DNA of 32,521 bases, from positions 1 to 32,521 of the forward strand of contig SSTG01000010.1 of assembly GCA_004801635.1 (NCBI GenBank), in the 5' to 3' direction. The notes below the pieces were generated by a model. That model made no database searches and had not been told where the DNA came from. It saw nothing but the letters and a program-made list of their open reading frames with translations. A program made the position numbers and the translations under genes. This stretch comes from Muribaculum caecicola. Lineage in GTDB: Bacteria > Bacteroidota > Bacteroidia > Bacteroidales > Muribaculaceae. This document shows positions 1 through 7,360 of the stretch, in pieces (position 1 is the first letter of the stretch; every line of letters begins with the position of its first letter).

Positions 1-43
1 AACAGTACAACAACAACCGAAAAGGTCTAGATGTTTTAATCAT
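1..43 (-). CDS. possible 5' fragment of a divergent gene cut by the left edge
   Basis: A minus-strand ATG at 43 opens a frame that runs off the window and gives only 14 codons (MIKTSRPFRLLLYC). The basic start turning hydrophobic would fit a membrane protein. In some Bacteroidales, as I recall it, a flippase-like UPF0104 gene lies next to rsmA, which would fit, but so short a piece cannot be identified. The forward frames here also stop quickly (TAG at 28-30, TAA at 63-65), so this could instead be the tail of a forward gene. Confidence 0.22.
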   Translation of the reverse strand, partial: MIKTSRPFRLLLYC

Positions 44-97
44 ACAACAAAGCCTTACAAAATAATATAACTCGGCTTCTATTTCATAGAAATTAAT

Positions 98-105
98 TAA
101 TTTTG
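98..105 (+). promoter_or_regulatory. Bacteroidota -7 element (TAATTTTG) for rsmA
   Basis: The octamer matches the Bacteroidota primary-sigma -7 consensus TAnnTTTG and ends 5 bases before the rsmA ATG at 111. A transcription start about 7 bases downstream would fall on or beside the start codon, implying a leaderless or nearly leaderless mRNA. No clear TTTG is seen at -33. Confidence 0.45.
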
Positions 106-110
106 CAATT

Positions 111-923
111 ATGAACATTTCTACAAACCAAGTAAAGCCTAAAAAAGCATTAGGGCAGCACTTCCTGACCGATGAAAACATTGCCAGGCGTATTGCAGAA
201 ACATTAAACGGCTACATAGGCACACCCGTATTAGAGGTAGGCCCGGGCATGGGCGTACTAACAAAGTATCTGGTGGAATTCGGCCACGACGTAACGGTTG
301 TAGAAATAGACACCGAAAGCGTTGACTATCTAAAGGCCAACTTCAGCCAGCTAAACGACAGAATTCTTGGAGAAGACTTCCTAAAAATGGACCTGTCAAA
401 AGCCATGAACGGAAAAGAGTTTTGCCTAATCGGTAATTATCCCTACAACATATCCTCACAAATTTTCTTTAAAGTTCTAGACTATAAAGACTTGATCCCC
501 TGTTGCTCCGGAATGCTCCAAAAAGAGGTTGCAGAACGTATAGCAGCAAAGCCCGGATCGAAAACCTACGGCATACTTAGTGTGCTGCTACAAGCATGGT
601 ATGACATCGAATACCTGTTCACTGTTAACGAAAACGTATTCAACCCTCCTCCAAAAGTAAAATCTGGCGTAATACGCCTTACAAGAAACAGCACAACAAA
701 CCTGGGGTGCGACGCCCGACTTATGCGCACTATTGTAAAAACCACATTCGGACAACGTCGCAAAACAATTCGCAACTCCATCAAAGGGCTTATTCCGGCA
801 GGATGCATACTGCCAGACAACGAACTTTTAGGCAAACGGCCAGAGCAATTATCTGTAGAGCAATTCATTGACCTGACAAATCTGATTGACAGGCTGCGTG
901 CCGACGCGTCAAAACAGTCATAA
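111..923 (+). CDS. rsmA: 16S rRNA (adenine1518-N6/adenine1519-N6)-dimethyltransferase RsmA (KsgA)
   Basis: RsmA uses S-adenosylmethionine to dimethylate two adjacent adenines in the 3'-terminal hairpin of 16S rRNA, a late step of 30S maturation in the cytoplasm. The 270 residues match the usual family length. Visible motifs are GQHFL at 15-19, the SAM-binding EVGPGMG at 42-48, the acidic end of strand 2 (VEID, 65-68), the catalytic NYPY at 110-113 (family N-L/Y-P-Y), and a downstream NPPPKVKSGVI loop typical of KsgA. The ATG at 111 gives the normal N-terminus. Only 7 bases separate it from mgtE, so the two are probably cotranscribed. Confidence 0.97.
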   Translation: MNISTNQVKPKKALGQHFLTDENIARRIAETLNGYIGTPVLEVGPGMGVLTKYLVEFGHDVTVVEIDTESVDYLKANFSQLNDRILGEDFLKMDLSKAMNGKEFCLIGNYPYNISSQIFFKVLDYKDLIPCCSGMLQKEVAERIAAKPGSKTYGILSVLLQAWYDIEYLFTVNENVFNPPPKVKSGVIRLTRNSTTNLGCDARLMRTIVKTTFGQRRKTIRNSIKGLIPAGCILPDNELLGKRPEQLSVEQFIDLTNLIDRLRADASKQS

Positions 924-930
924 AACACAG

Positions 931-2301
931 ATGAAAGAATATACAACCGAATATATTGACCACATAAGCGAGCTGATAGACTCAGGCAGCACGGATGCAA
1001 TGCAGCAGGAAATAGCCGACTTGCACCCGGCCGACATCGCCACGCTGATATCACATCTTGACCGTCATGAAATAGACACGGTGTACAGGTTGCTCGACAC
1101 CGAAACTGCAGCAGACGTACTGGTAGAACTTGATGAAGACCTGCGCGACAAACTTCTTAGCTCAATGAGCACGGAAGACATTGCAAAACAAGTAATTGAC
1201 CACCTTGACACAGACGATGCCGTAGACATTATACAGGATCTTGACGAAGAAGACCAACACGAGGTGCTATCGCACCTGCACGATGCAACACAGGCCGGGA
1301 ACATCATAGACCTGCTTAAATACGACGAAGACACTGCCGGCGGTATAATGTCGACAGAAATGATAATAGTTAACGAGAACTGGTCAATGCCGCAATGCGT
1401 AAAAGAAATGCGCCGACAAGCCGAGGATCTGGAAGAAGTTTTCTATGTATACGTTGTCGACAATGACAACAAGCTGTGCGGAGTATTTCCACTGCGCAAA
1501 ATGATTACGCATCCGTCCGTATCGAAAATAAAGCATGTAATGGACCCAGAGCCAATGTCAATACGTGCCGACACCCCTGTTGAAGATGTAACGCTGCAAT
1601 TTGAAAAATACGACCTTGTAGCCATGCCGGTAGTAGATTCCATAGGCCGTCTTGTTGGCCAGATAACAGTAGACGACGTTATGGACGAGGCACGCGAATC
1701 AAGCGAACGCGACTATCAGCTGGCATCAGGTCTGTCGGGCGACGTAACAACAAACGCAGGTTTCTTTGCCCAAACGCGCGTACGCCTGCCTTGGCTTTTG
1801 ATTGGCATGCTTGGTGGTCTTGCAAATTCCATGATTCTTAGCCGTTTTGAAGCCGGGTTTGCCGTCAATCCAACAATGGCGCTTTTCATTCCGCTAATAG
1901 GCGGAACCGGAGGGAATGTAGGCATACAGTCGTCAGCCATAATAGTACAAGGGCTGGCCAACGGGTCGCTTGATGCGGCCACCACATGGCAGCAAATAAT
2001 AAAAGAGTTGGGAGTCGGGCTTATTAACGCAAGCATAATATCATTACTCGTTTTCGTATATAACATGCTGACTCTGGGAATATCGCAAGTAACCACAATA
2101 GCCGTATCCCTTTCCCTGTTCGCCGTTGTTGTTTTCGCCTCGGTATTCGGCACATTCGTGCCTCTAACATTAGAAAAACTGAAAATAGACCCGGCTCTTG
2201 CCACCGGACCGTTTATAAGTATAACCAACGACATCATAGGCATGGTTATATATATGGTAATAAGTTCCACACTTATTGCCCAGTTCTCATCTATGGCATA
2301 A
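931..2301 (+). CDS. mgtE: magnesium transporter MgtE
   Basis: This is a 456-residue inner-membrane Mg2+ channel/transporter of the MgtE family. The order is an N-terminal acidic helical domain (about 1-135) full of Asp/Glu pairs, a CBS-domain pair (about 136-260) that senses Mg2+ in known members, and a five-helix membrane domain from about 285 to the end. Signature motifs are GGTGGNVGIQSS near 325 and DPALATGPFISITNDIIG near 420, the region that lines the pore. I chose the ATG at 931 because it gives the standard MKEY start just after rsmA. An in-frame ATG at 886 would add a tail inside rsmA unlike the family. Confidence 0.96.
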   Translation: MKEYTTEYIDHISELIDSGSTDAMQQEIADLHPADIATLISHLDRHEIDTVYRLLDTETAADVLVELDEDLRDKLLSSMSTEDIAKQVIDHLDTDDAVDIIQDLDEEDQHEVLSHLHDATQAGNIIDLLKYDEDTAGGIMSTEMIIVNENWSMPQCVKEMRRQAEDLEEVFYVYVVDNDNKLCGVFPLRKMITHPSVSKIKHVMDPEPMSIRADTPVEDVTLQFEKYDLVAMPVVDSIGRLVGQITVDDVMDEARESSERDYQLASGLSGDVTTNAGFFAQTRVRLPWLLIGMLGGLANSMILSRFEAGFAVNPTMALFIPLIGGTGGNVGIQSSAIIVQGLANGSLDAATTWQQIIKELGVGLINASIISLLVFVYNMLTLGISQVTTIAVSLSLFAVVVFASVFGTFVPLTLEKLKIDPALATGPFISITNDIIGMVIYMVISSTLIAQFSSMA

Positions 2302-2377
2302 AAAATGTTATTTTAGCGGATTAATCCCATACAATCTTGTTATTATTATCTGAAACAAATTAAAAACAACATCCATT

Positions 2378-2953
2378 ATGGAAAAAATTGAACCTGGGAA
2401 ATATGTAGAAATGGTATACGACCTCTATTCAGTAGAACCGCAAGGAGAAACACTGGTACATCAGGTTGATGCCGATGACCCTGAAAAAATAATATTCGGA
2501 ATCACCCCCGGAGTAATAAAGCCCCTAGAAAAAGCTATTGAAGGGTTACAGGCCGGCGAAAAATTCAACATCGTCGTTTCCGCATCTGACGGATTCGGAA
2601 TGCACAACCCCGAGGATGTTGCCAGACTGGAAAAAGAAATCTTTGAAATCGACGGAAAATTCGATACAGAACGTATCGTGCCAGGGGCATACATACCCAT
2701 GATTACAGCCGATGGGTTCCAAATAAGCGGGAAAGTTGTAGAAGTTACCGACAAAGAAGTAGTTATGGACTTCAACCATCCTATGGCCGGCAAAACAACC
2801 CGTTTTTCAGGAACCATAAAAACCGTACGCGATGCAACTGACGAAGAACTGCATCCGGCAAAAGGAGGATGTTGCGGAGGATGCTCTCACGACAATGGTT
2901 CGTCGTGCGGTGAAGGCGGTTGCTGCGGAAGCGAAGGCGGTTGCTGTCATTAA
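2378..2953 (+). CDS. slyD: FKBP-type peptidyl-prolyl cis-trans isomerase, SlyD-like, with Cys/His-rich tail
   Basis: This 191-residue cytoplasmic prolyl isomerase/chaperone has the SlyD arrangement: an FKBP fold interrupted by an insert-in-flap domain (about 70-130) and the near-invariant DFNHPMAG motif. No signal peptide is present. The last 28 or so residues are a metal-binding-type tail with 8 Cys and 2 His in Gly-rich clusters (GGCCGGCSH, GGCCGSEGGCCH). In E. coli the comparable SlyD tail binds Ni2+ and helps hydrogenase maturation. The metal bound here is unknown. The gene begins 76 bases after mgtE, and ridA follows after 17 bases, suggesting cotranscription with ridA. Confidence 0.92.
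   Translation: MEKIEPGKYVEMVYDLYSVEPQGETLVHQVDADDPEKIIFGITPGVIKPLEKAIEGLQAGEKFNIVVSASDGFGMHNPEDVARLEKEIFEIDGKFDTERIVPGAYIPMITADGFQISGKVVEVTDKEVVMDFNHPMAGKTTRFSGTIKTVRDATDEELHPAKGGCCGGCSHDNGSSCGEGGCCGSEGGCCH
2912..2946 (+). repeat. 14-base direct repeat in the slyD tail
   Basis: GAAGGCGGTTGCTG occurs at 2912-2925 and again at 2933-2946, offset by exactly 21 bases (7 codons). Both copies encode Glu-Gly-Gly-Cys-Cys, so the Cys-rich tail appears to have grown by in-frame tandem duplication. Confidence 0.85.
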
Positions 2954-2970
2954 TTAGAAAAACATAAATT

Positions 2971-3345
2971 ATGAAAAATCAAATAAACACAGCCAACGCA
3001 CCGGGAGCCATAGGCCCTTACAGTCAGGCCATCGATACCGGCTCGATGGTATTTGCTTCCGGACAGTTGCCAATTGACCCGGCCACAGGGGCAATGCCGG
3101 CCGACATAACAATGCAAACGCGCCAGTCGCTAACCAATGTAAAAGCCATATTGGAATCAGCCGGACTAAGCATGGACAATGTTGTTAAAACAACGGTATA
3201 TCTATCGGACATGGCAGATTTTACCGCCATGAATGCAGTTTACGAAACTTTTTTTCAGTCACCGTTCCCTGCCCGTTCGGCCATAGCCGTAAAAACCCTT
3301 CCCAAAAACGCATTAGTCGAAATAGAAGTAATAGCAGTGCGCTAA
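2971..3345 (+). CDS. ridA: RidA family reactive intermediate/imine deaminase
   Basis: RidA hydrolyses enamine/imine intermediates such as 2-aminoacrylate, produced by PLP enzymes like threonine dehydratase, and so protects cytosolic PLP enzymes from inactivation. The 124 residues are full length. Seen are the N-terminal NAPGAIGPYSQAI, the central FASGQLPIDPATG, the substrate-carboxylate-binding Arg in PARSAIAVKTLP, and the terminal VEIEVIAVR. It lies 17 bases after slyD and is followed by a strong hairpin, so it ends this transcription unit. Confidence 0.96.
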   Translation: MKNQINTANAPGAIGPYSQAIDTGSMVFASGQLPIDPATGAMPADITMQTRQSLTNVKAILESAGLSMDNVVKTTVYLSDMADFTAMNAVYETFFQSPFPARSAIAVKTLPKNALVEIEVIAVR

Positions 3346-3361
3346 CAATCCACATATAATC

Positions 3362-3418
3362 ATTAATAACAGAGCCGGTTTAAAATTAGCAATATTTTAA
3401 ACCGGCTCTGTTATTAAT
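3362..3418. terminator. bidirectional hairpin terminator between ridA and yihY
   Basis: A perfect 25-base inverted repeat (arms 3362-3386 and 3394-3418, 7-base loop) has a GC-rich core (AGAGCCGG/CCGGCTCT) flanked by AT-rich arms. It sits between convergent genes and contains the yihY stop codon (3414-3416). The A/T arms supply a T-rich 3' side in both directions. Confidence 0.85.
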
Positions 3419-4781
3419 ACTCCGGATTAATTTTGAGTGAGCTCAATAAAGTAGAACCACCTCGCTCAATTGCATCGTCGATACACTTGTCCACTTTTTC
3501 CAGAACATCGGCAAAACTATTGTCGAAACCGGGAATAAAATTATCGGCCCCCTGATTGTTCAACTTATTTAGAACAAACCCCAGAGTAAGTTCGCCTGGG
3601 TCAACAGCCGGTTGAAAAGCTTTCGATTCCATATGCTTATCTGTAACAACTACCGACAAAAGTCCGGCCTGTACCATTTCGCCAATAAGGTCCGATACCA
3701 GTCGCGACGGCAAATGATAAAGTGCGGCAAAGCCAGTAACTCCAAGCGGAGACATTCTGCGCTCAAACCGCTTTATTATCACAGTCATTATTGCCAAAGC
3801 TATTTTACGCCTGTAATTTAACGAAATAGAGGATATATTGTTAGAAAAATTAAATTGAAAAATATTCTGCGAAGAATAGCACAGCACAGCCCCGGAAAGA
3901 GTTATGGTCCAAACAAGCTGTAACCATATAAGCAACAAGGGCAGTAAGGCAAAACTACCATAAATAGCATTGTATTTCGACACATATACCTGGCCCGACA
4001 CAAACAGATATTGCAATATCTGAAAAGCCGTACCGGCAAGGATTCCAGACAACAATGCATTCTTAAAACGCACGCGCGTATTCGGAAATATAAGGTACAT
4101 GCCTGTGTAAGCCACCCAAGTCAATACAAACGGGGCAAAATCGAGCAAAGTCCTGAAAGCCGGCGATATGAAACCCATTTTAGGATTATCTACAAAAGCT
4201 GTCGAAACCACAATAGATATTCCACTAGAACAAACCATCAAAACCGGCAAAAGGAAAAGTATTGCCGTATAATCAACCACCTTGCGACCCAGAGGCCTGT
4301 CTTCCGGCACTCCCCATATTTTGTTAAACGACTGTTCTATGTTGCTCATCAGGGAAATCATTGTCCAAAGCAAAAACACAAGTCCGACACCCACAAATAC
4401 CCCCTGCGACGCATGCGAGAGATAACTGTCCACAAAAGTCAGTGCGGTACCTATCGCATCGGCCTGAGCCGGAAACGACTCAAACAACTGTGTTTGCAGC
4501 AAATTCTGAAATCCGAACCCACGCCCAATAGCAAACAGTAACGCTAGAGCCGGAACAATTGACAACAATGTGTTATACGTAAGCGCCGAAGCCCTATTTT
4601 GCAGTTCCGAGTCCATAAAAGACCGCACCGACAAATTAACAGTCTTTATAAAATTCACTCCGAATTTCGACCTTGTATCGCTCCAGACACCAGTCGTACA
4701 ATATTCATACCAACGCTTTAATTTTACAACCAACGCGTCAAGACTTCTCGATATTAAATTTTTTTTACCTGAATATGCCAT
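3414..4781 (-). CDS. YihY/BrkB family inner-membrane protein
   Basis: This is a polytopic membrane protein of the YihY/virulence factor BrkB family, once mislabelled RNase BN; its function is unresolved. With the start at 4781 it has 455 residues. The membrane core (about 65-305) shows the family motif ALTYNTLLSIVPALALLFA (66-84) and the conserved run NTRVRFKNALLSG...YNAIYGSFALLPLLLIWLQ (234-288). A cytoplasmic C-terminal extension of about 150 residues looks like a winged-helix-type domain (GVTGFAALYHLPSRLVSDLIGEMVQAGLLSVV). ATGs at 4865 and 4802 are alternatives. The 4865 ATG lies upstream of a good minus-strand promoter, so it is unlikely to be used. Confidence 0.9.
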   Translation of the reverse strand: MAYSGKKNLISRSLDALVVKLKRWYEYCTTGVWSDTRSKFGVNFIKTVNLSVRSFMDSELQNRASALTYNTLLSIVPALALLFAIGRGFGFQNLLQTQLFESFPAQADAIGTALTFVDSYLSHASQGVFVGVGLVFLLWTMISLMSNIEQSFNKIWGVPEDRPLGRKVVDYTAILFLLPVLMVCSSGISIVVSTAFVDNPKMGFISPAFRTLLDFAPFVLTWVAYTGMYLIFPNTRVRFKNALLSGILAGTAFQILQYLFVSGQVYVSKYNAIYGSFALLPLLLIWLQLVWTITLSGAVLCYSSQNIFQFNFSNNISSISLNYRRKIALAIMTVIIKRFERRMSPLGVTGFAALYHLPSRLVSDLIGEMVQAGLLSVVVTDKHMESKAFQPAVDPGELTLGFVLNKLNNQGADNFIPGFDNSFADVLEKVDKCIDDAIERGGSTLLSSLKINPEY

Positions 4782-4824
4782 AAAATTCAAACAACCATAC
4801 ATGGCACTTTGCTTAAAAACAATG

Positions 4825-4856
4825 CAAATTAATCCGTTTTTTTGTAAATTCGCAAA
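4825..4856 (-). promoter_or_regulatory. minus-strand promoter for yihY (TTTG-N20-TTAATTTG)
   Basis: Reading the minus strand, TTTG at 4856-4853 is followed after 20 bases by TTAATTTG at 4832-4825, one mismatch from TAnnTTTG. The start of transcription would be near 4818, giving a leader of about 35-40 bases to the ATG at 4781. Confidence 0.55.
4845..4852 (+). promoter_or_regulatory. possible plus-strand -7 element (TAAATTCG)
   Basis: One mismatch from TAnnTTTG, 42 bases before the ATG at 4894. It lies inside the spacer of the minus-strand yihY promoter, so the two divergent promoters would overlap face to face. No clear -33 element is seen. Confidence 0.35.
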
Positions 4857-4893
4857 TGAAACCAATCCATAAAAACGTTATACAGGACACTTT

Positions 4894-6123
4894 ATGAAAA
4901 CAGCAAAATATTTCTTTATTATTTTCGCACTAGCATTCACAAACATATACGCATCAAGTGCCAAACCGACAATACTACCAGCATACAAAAACCCTACTCC
5001 AGGCGAGTTCCCTATATTGGGATGGTATTCCATTCCCGACAGCGCATCTACCCGGCAGCGTTATAACGAAATGCGCGAAGCCGGATTCAACATATCGTTT
5101 TCTCACTTTACTGACAATGCCCAGATAAGCCGAGCTGCCAAAGCCTGTCGCGGAACCGGAATAAAAATAATAGCCGGAAGTCCACAACTGGAAGCATCCA
5201 CAAAAGAATCAATTGACTCACTTAAACAATACGGCGAAATAGCCGGATGGTTTCTGCGCGACGAACCTGTTGTTTCCGGATTCGGCTACCTGTCGCAATT
5301 CCGCGACAGTGTATATGCTGCCGATACAACCAGACTTGTTTACCTTAACCTGTTTCCCCGAATGGTTGAACCAAAAAATCTTGGCACAGCCACATACGAC
5401 GACTATTTAAGGGAATTTCTAAAGCAAATACGTCTGCCGTTCATTTCCTACGACATGTATCCGGTTCATGAAACCGGCAATGGGGAGGCTGTATTACAGC
5501 CAATGCTTTTTACTAATCTAGAAAGCGCACAAAGGGTTTCACGCGAATTCGGCGTACCATTCTGGGCATTCTGTCTGTCAACAGCACATACCCCCTACCC
5601 TGTAGCCAGAGCCGCACATCTGGAAGTAGAAGCTTTTTCAGCATTGGCCTACGGAGCTCAAGGCATACAGTATTTCACATACTGGCAACCAGTATCAAAA
5701 ACATGGAATTTTTACCATGCCCCTATTGACAAATTTGGAAAACGCACCGACGTATACTACCTTATCCGCAACCTTAACAAGGAAATCCAGGCACTTGCCC
5801 CGGTATTTCTAGGTGCGGAAGTTATTAGCGTTTCACACACAGGCAAACACATTCCCGACGACACCCACCGCCTAACCTCGCTGCCAATGCCGTTTTTAAC
5901 CATTGACAGCGACGGACCGGGGGTACTTGTATCGCATCTGCACAATAACGGCAAACAATACCTGATGATAGTTAACCGCGACATCCAGAACGCGCAGAAA
6001 GTAACACTAAGCATCGGCTCAAAAAAAGTACGGCAAATAATGCCAAATGGAACCACAACAAAGTTATCAACTACAACACCGGTTATAGAACCCGGCCGAT
6101 ACGTACTTTATGTATGGAAATAA
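4894..6123 (+). CDS. secreted TIM-barrel protein, putative glycoside hydrolase
   Basis: This 409-residue protein has a signal peptide (about 1-20) and no lipobox, so it should be periplasmic. The segments look like a (beta/alpha)8 barrel of the glycosidase superfamily: ILGWYSI at 41-47, GWFLRDEP at 118-125 with an Asp-Glu pair at a strand end, FISYDMYP at 183-190, WAFCLS at 224-229, E245 in a helix, and GIQYFTYWQP at 257-266, which resembles the barrel-closing strand of beta-galactosidase-like enzymes. A small beta domain follows (about 310-409). I cannot assign a GH family or substrate. E124 is the best candidate catalytic acid. It is divergent from yihY and upstream of the C11 peptidase lipoprotein gene. 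Confidence 0.75.
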   Translation: MKTAKYFFIIFALAFTNIYASSAKPTILPAYKNPTPGEFPILGWYSIPDSASTRQRYNEMREAGFNISFSHFTDNAQISRAAKACRGTGIKIIAGSPQLEASTKESIDSLKQYGEIAGWFLRDEPVVSGFGYLSQFRDSVYAADTTRLVYLNLFPRMVEPKNLGTATYDDYLREFLKQIRLPFISYDMYPVHETGNGEAVLQPMLFTNLESAQRVSREFGVPFWAFCLSTAHTPYPVARAAHLEVEAFSALAYGAQGIQYFTYWQPVSKTWNFYHAPIDKFGKRTDVYYLIRNLNKEIQALAPVFLGAEVISVSHTGKHIPDDTHRLTSLPMPFLTIDSDGPGVLVSHLHNNGKQYLMIVNRDIQNAQKVTLSIGSKKVRQIMPNGTTTKLSTTTPVIEPGRYVLYVWK

Positions 6124-6153
6124 ATTCATTCCACAACTAAGCGATTTTTTTTG

Positions 6154-6161
6154 TAAATTTG
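6154..6161 (+). promoter_or_regulatory. -7 element (TAAATTTG) for the C11 peptidase gene
   Basis: An exact TAnnTTTG match after a T-run, 30 bases before the ATG at 6192. This predicts a leader of about 24 bases and a transcript separate from the preceding gene. The -33 region is not recognisable. Confidence 0.55.
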
Positions 6162-6191
6162 TGACTTAACTATATTTCTGCCTCACATTAT

Positions 6192-7340
6192 ATGAATAAG
6201 ATAATACTTTACATAACCTTACTTCTATGCTTCACGTCTTGTAAACACGACAACGACAATCCAAATAAAAACAGTTGTCAACGCACGGTTCTCATATATA
6301 TTGCAGCCAACAATAATCTCAGCGGATATTCTCAGCTGGATATTGAAGAAATGCGCCAGGGAGTAATCAGCAACGGCCTTAACGGAGGCAGGCTGCTTAT
6401 TTTTAACATTACTCGCAAGCAGAGCCCCGCACTTTATGAAATGAAAGACGACGGAAAAATGGAATTGCTCAAGGAATATGGCGACAACATATCGTCAGTC
6501 GACCCAGGAACACTACGCCAGGTGTGCGAAGACTCTCGCCGCATTGCGCCCAACAGCGATTACGGGCTCATTTTATGGAGCCACTCAAGCGGATGGCTTT
6601 CACACACGCCCTCAAGCCCTAACAGGAATTCAGGAATGGAATACTCATGGGGGATGGACGGGTCGCAGGCAATGACCATACCCCAGTTGAGGGAAGCCCT
6701 GGAAGGAATTTCGTTCAGCTTCATATATTTCGACAGCTGCTTCATGGGAAACATCGAATCACTTTACGAACTGCGCAACAATGCAAGCGCTATAGTAGCA
6801 TCACCAACAGAAGTACTTACAGAAGGCATGCCCTATGACAAAAACATAAAGTGCTTTTTTGCCAGCCCTGAAGCCGACATGGTGCAAGCAGCTAAAAACA
6901 CATTCAACTACTACAACAGCCTAAACGGGGCTGACCGGTCATGTACAATAAGCGTATACAACACAAGCGCGCTTGAGAAACTAGCCAGCGTTGCACGCAA
7001 TATAATGGCAGCCAACACTAAAATACCGCAAGGGGTAGAACTTCAACAATACGGCTACAACATAAACGGAGCATACTTCGACGGATATTTTTACGACATG
7101 TACCAATATCTTTCATCGCTATGCATCAATAACCAGCAGCTCACCAACGAATTAAATGATGTATGGAACAACCTGACAACTTTTCAGGCCCATACACCGT
7201 TATTCTGGAACAGGTTCTCTTTGGATAAAACCAACGGAGTTTCCTGCTTCATATATCCTGACAATGAAATTATCGGCGCCAAATACGGTTATACCGAACT
7301 AGAATGGTATACCAATGTGGTGCTGCCCTCAACAAAATAA
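6192..7340 (+). CDS. clostripain-like (C11 family) cysteine peptidase, lipoprotein
   Basis: This is a 382-residue secreted peptidase of MEROPS family C11 (clan CD). A short hydrophobic N-terminus ends in the lipobox FTSC with Cys17, so it should be a lipoprotein. The catalytic dyad is visible as His131 in LILWSHSSGW and Cys183 in FIYFDSCFMGNIES, each at the end of a hydrophobic strand as in clan CD. Known C11 members cleave after basic residues and some self-activate; specificity cannot be read here. Its start has its own -7 element, and mscS follows after 20 bases. Confidence 0.9.
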   Translation: MNKIILYITLLLCFTSCKHDNDNPNKNSCQRTVLIYIAANNNLSGYSQLDIEEMRQGVISNGLNGGRLLIFNITRKQSPALYEMKDDGKMELLKEYGDNISSVDPGTLRQVCEDSRRIAPNSDYGLILWSHSSGWLSHTPSSPNRNSGMEYSWGMDGSQAMTIPQLREALEGISFSFIYFDSCFMGNIESLYELRNNASAIVASPTEVLTEGMPYDKNIKCFFASPEADMVQAAKNTFNYYNSLNGADRSCTISVYNTSALEKLASVARNIMAANTKIPQGVELQQYGYNINGAYFDGYFYDMYQYLSSLCINNQQLTNELNDVWNNLTTFQAHTPLFWNRFSLDKTNGVSCFIYPDNEIIGAKYGYTELEWYTNVVLPSTK

Positions 7341-7360
7341 CCAAACATATAACAACCAAA

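Noticed and set aside
886-930. N-terminal extension of mgtE (ATG 886)
   Set aside because: It lies inside the rsmA 3' end; the ATG at 931 directly follows the rsmA stop and gives a normal MgtE start.
566-1054. 162-codon minus-strand frame across the rsmA-mgtE junction
   Set aside because: It is antisense to two well-supported genes and has no recognisable domain.
4011-4541. 176-codon plus-strand frame inside yihY
   Set aside because: It is antisense to conserved YihY membrane segments; its His/Arg/Lys-rich product has no domain and looks like a shadow.
4782-4865. N-terminal extension of yihY (ATG 4865)
   Set aside because: The predicted minus-strand promoter (4856-4825) lies downstream of that ATG.
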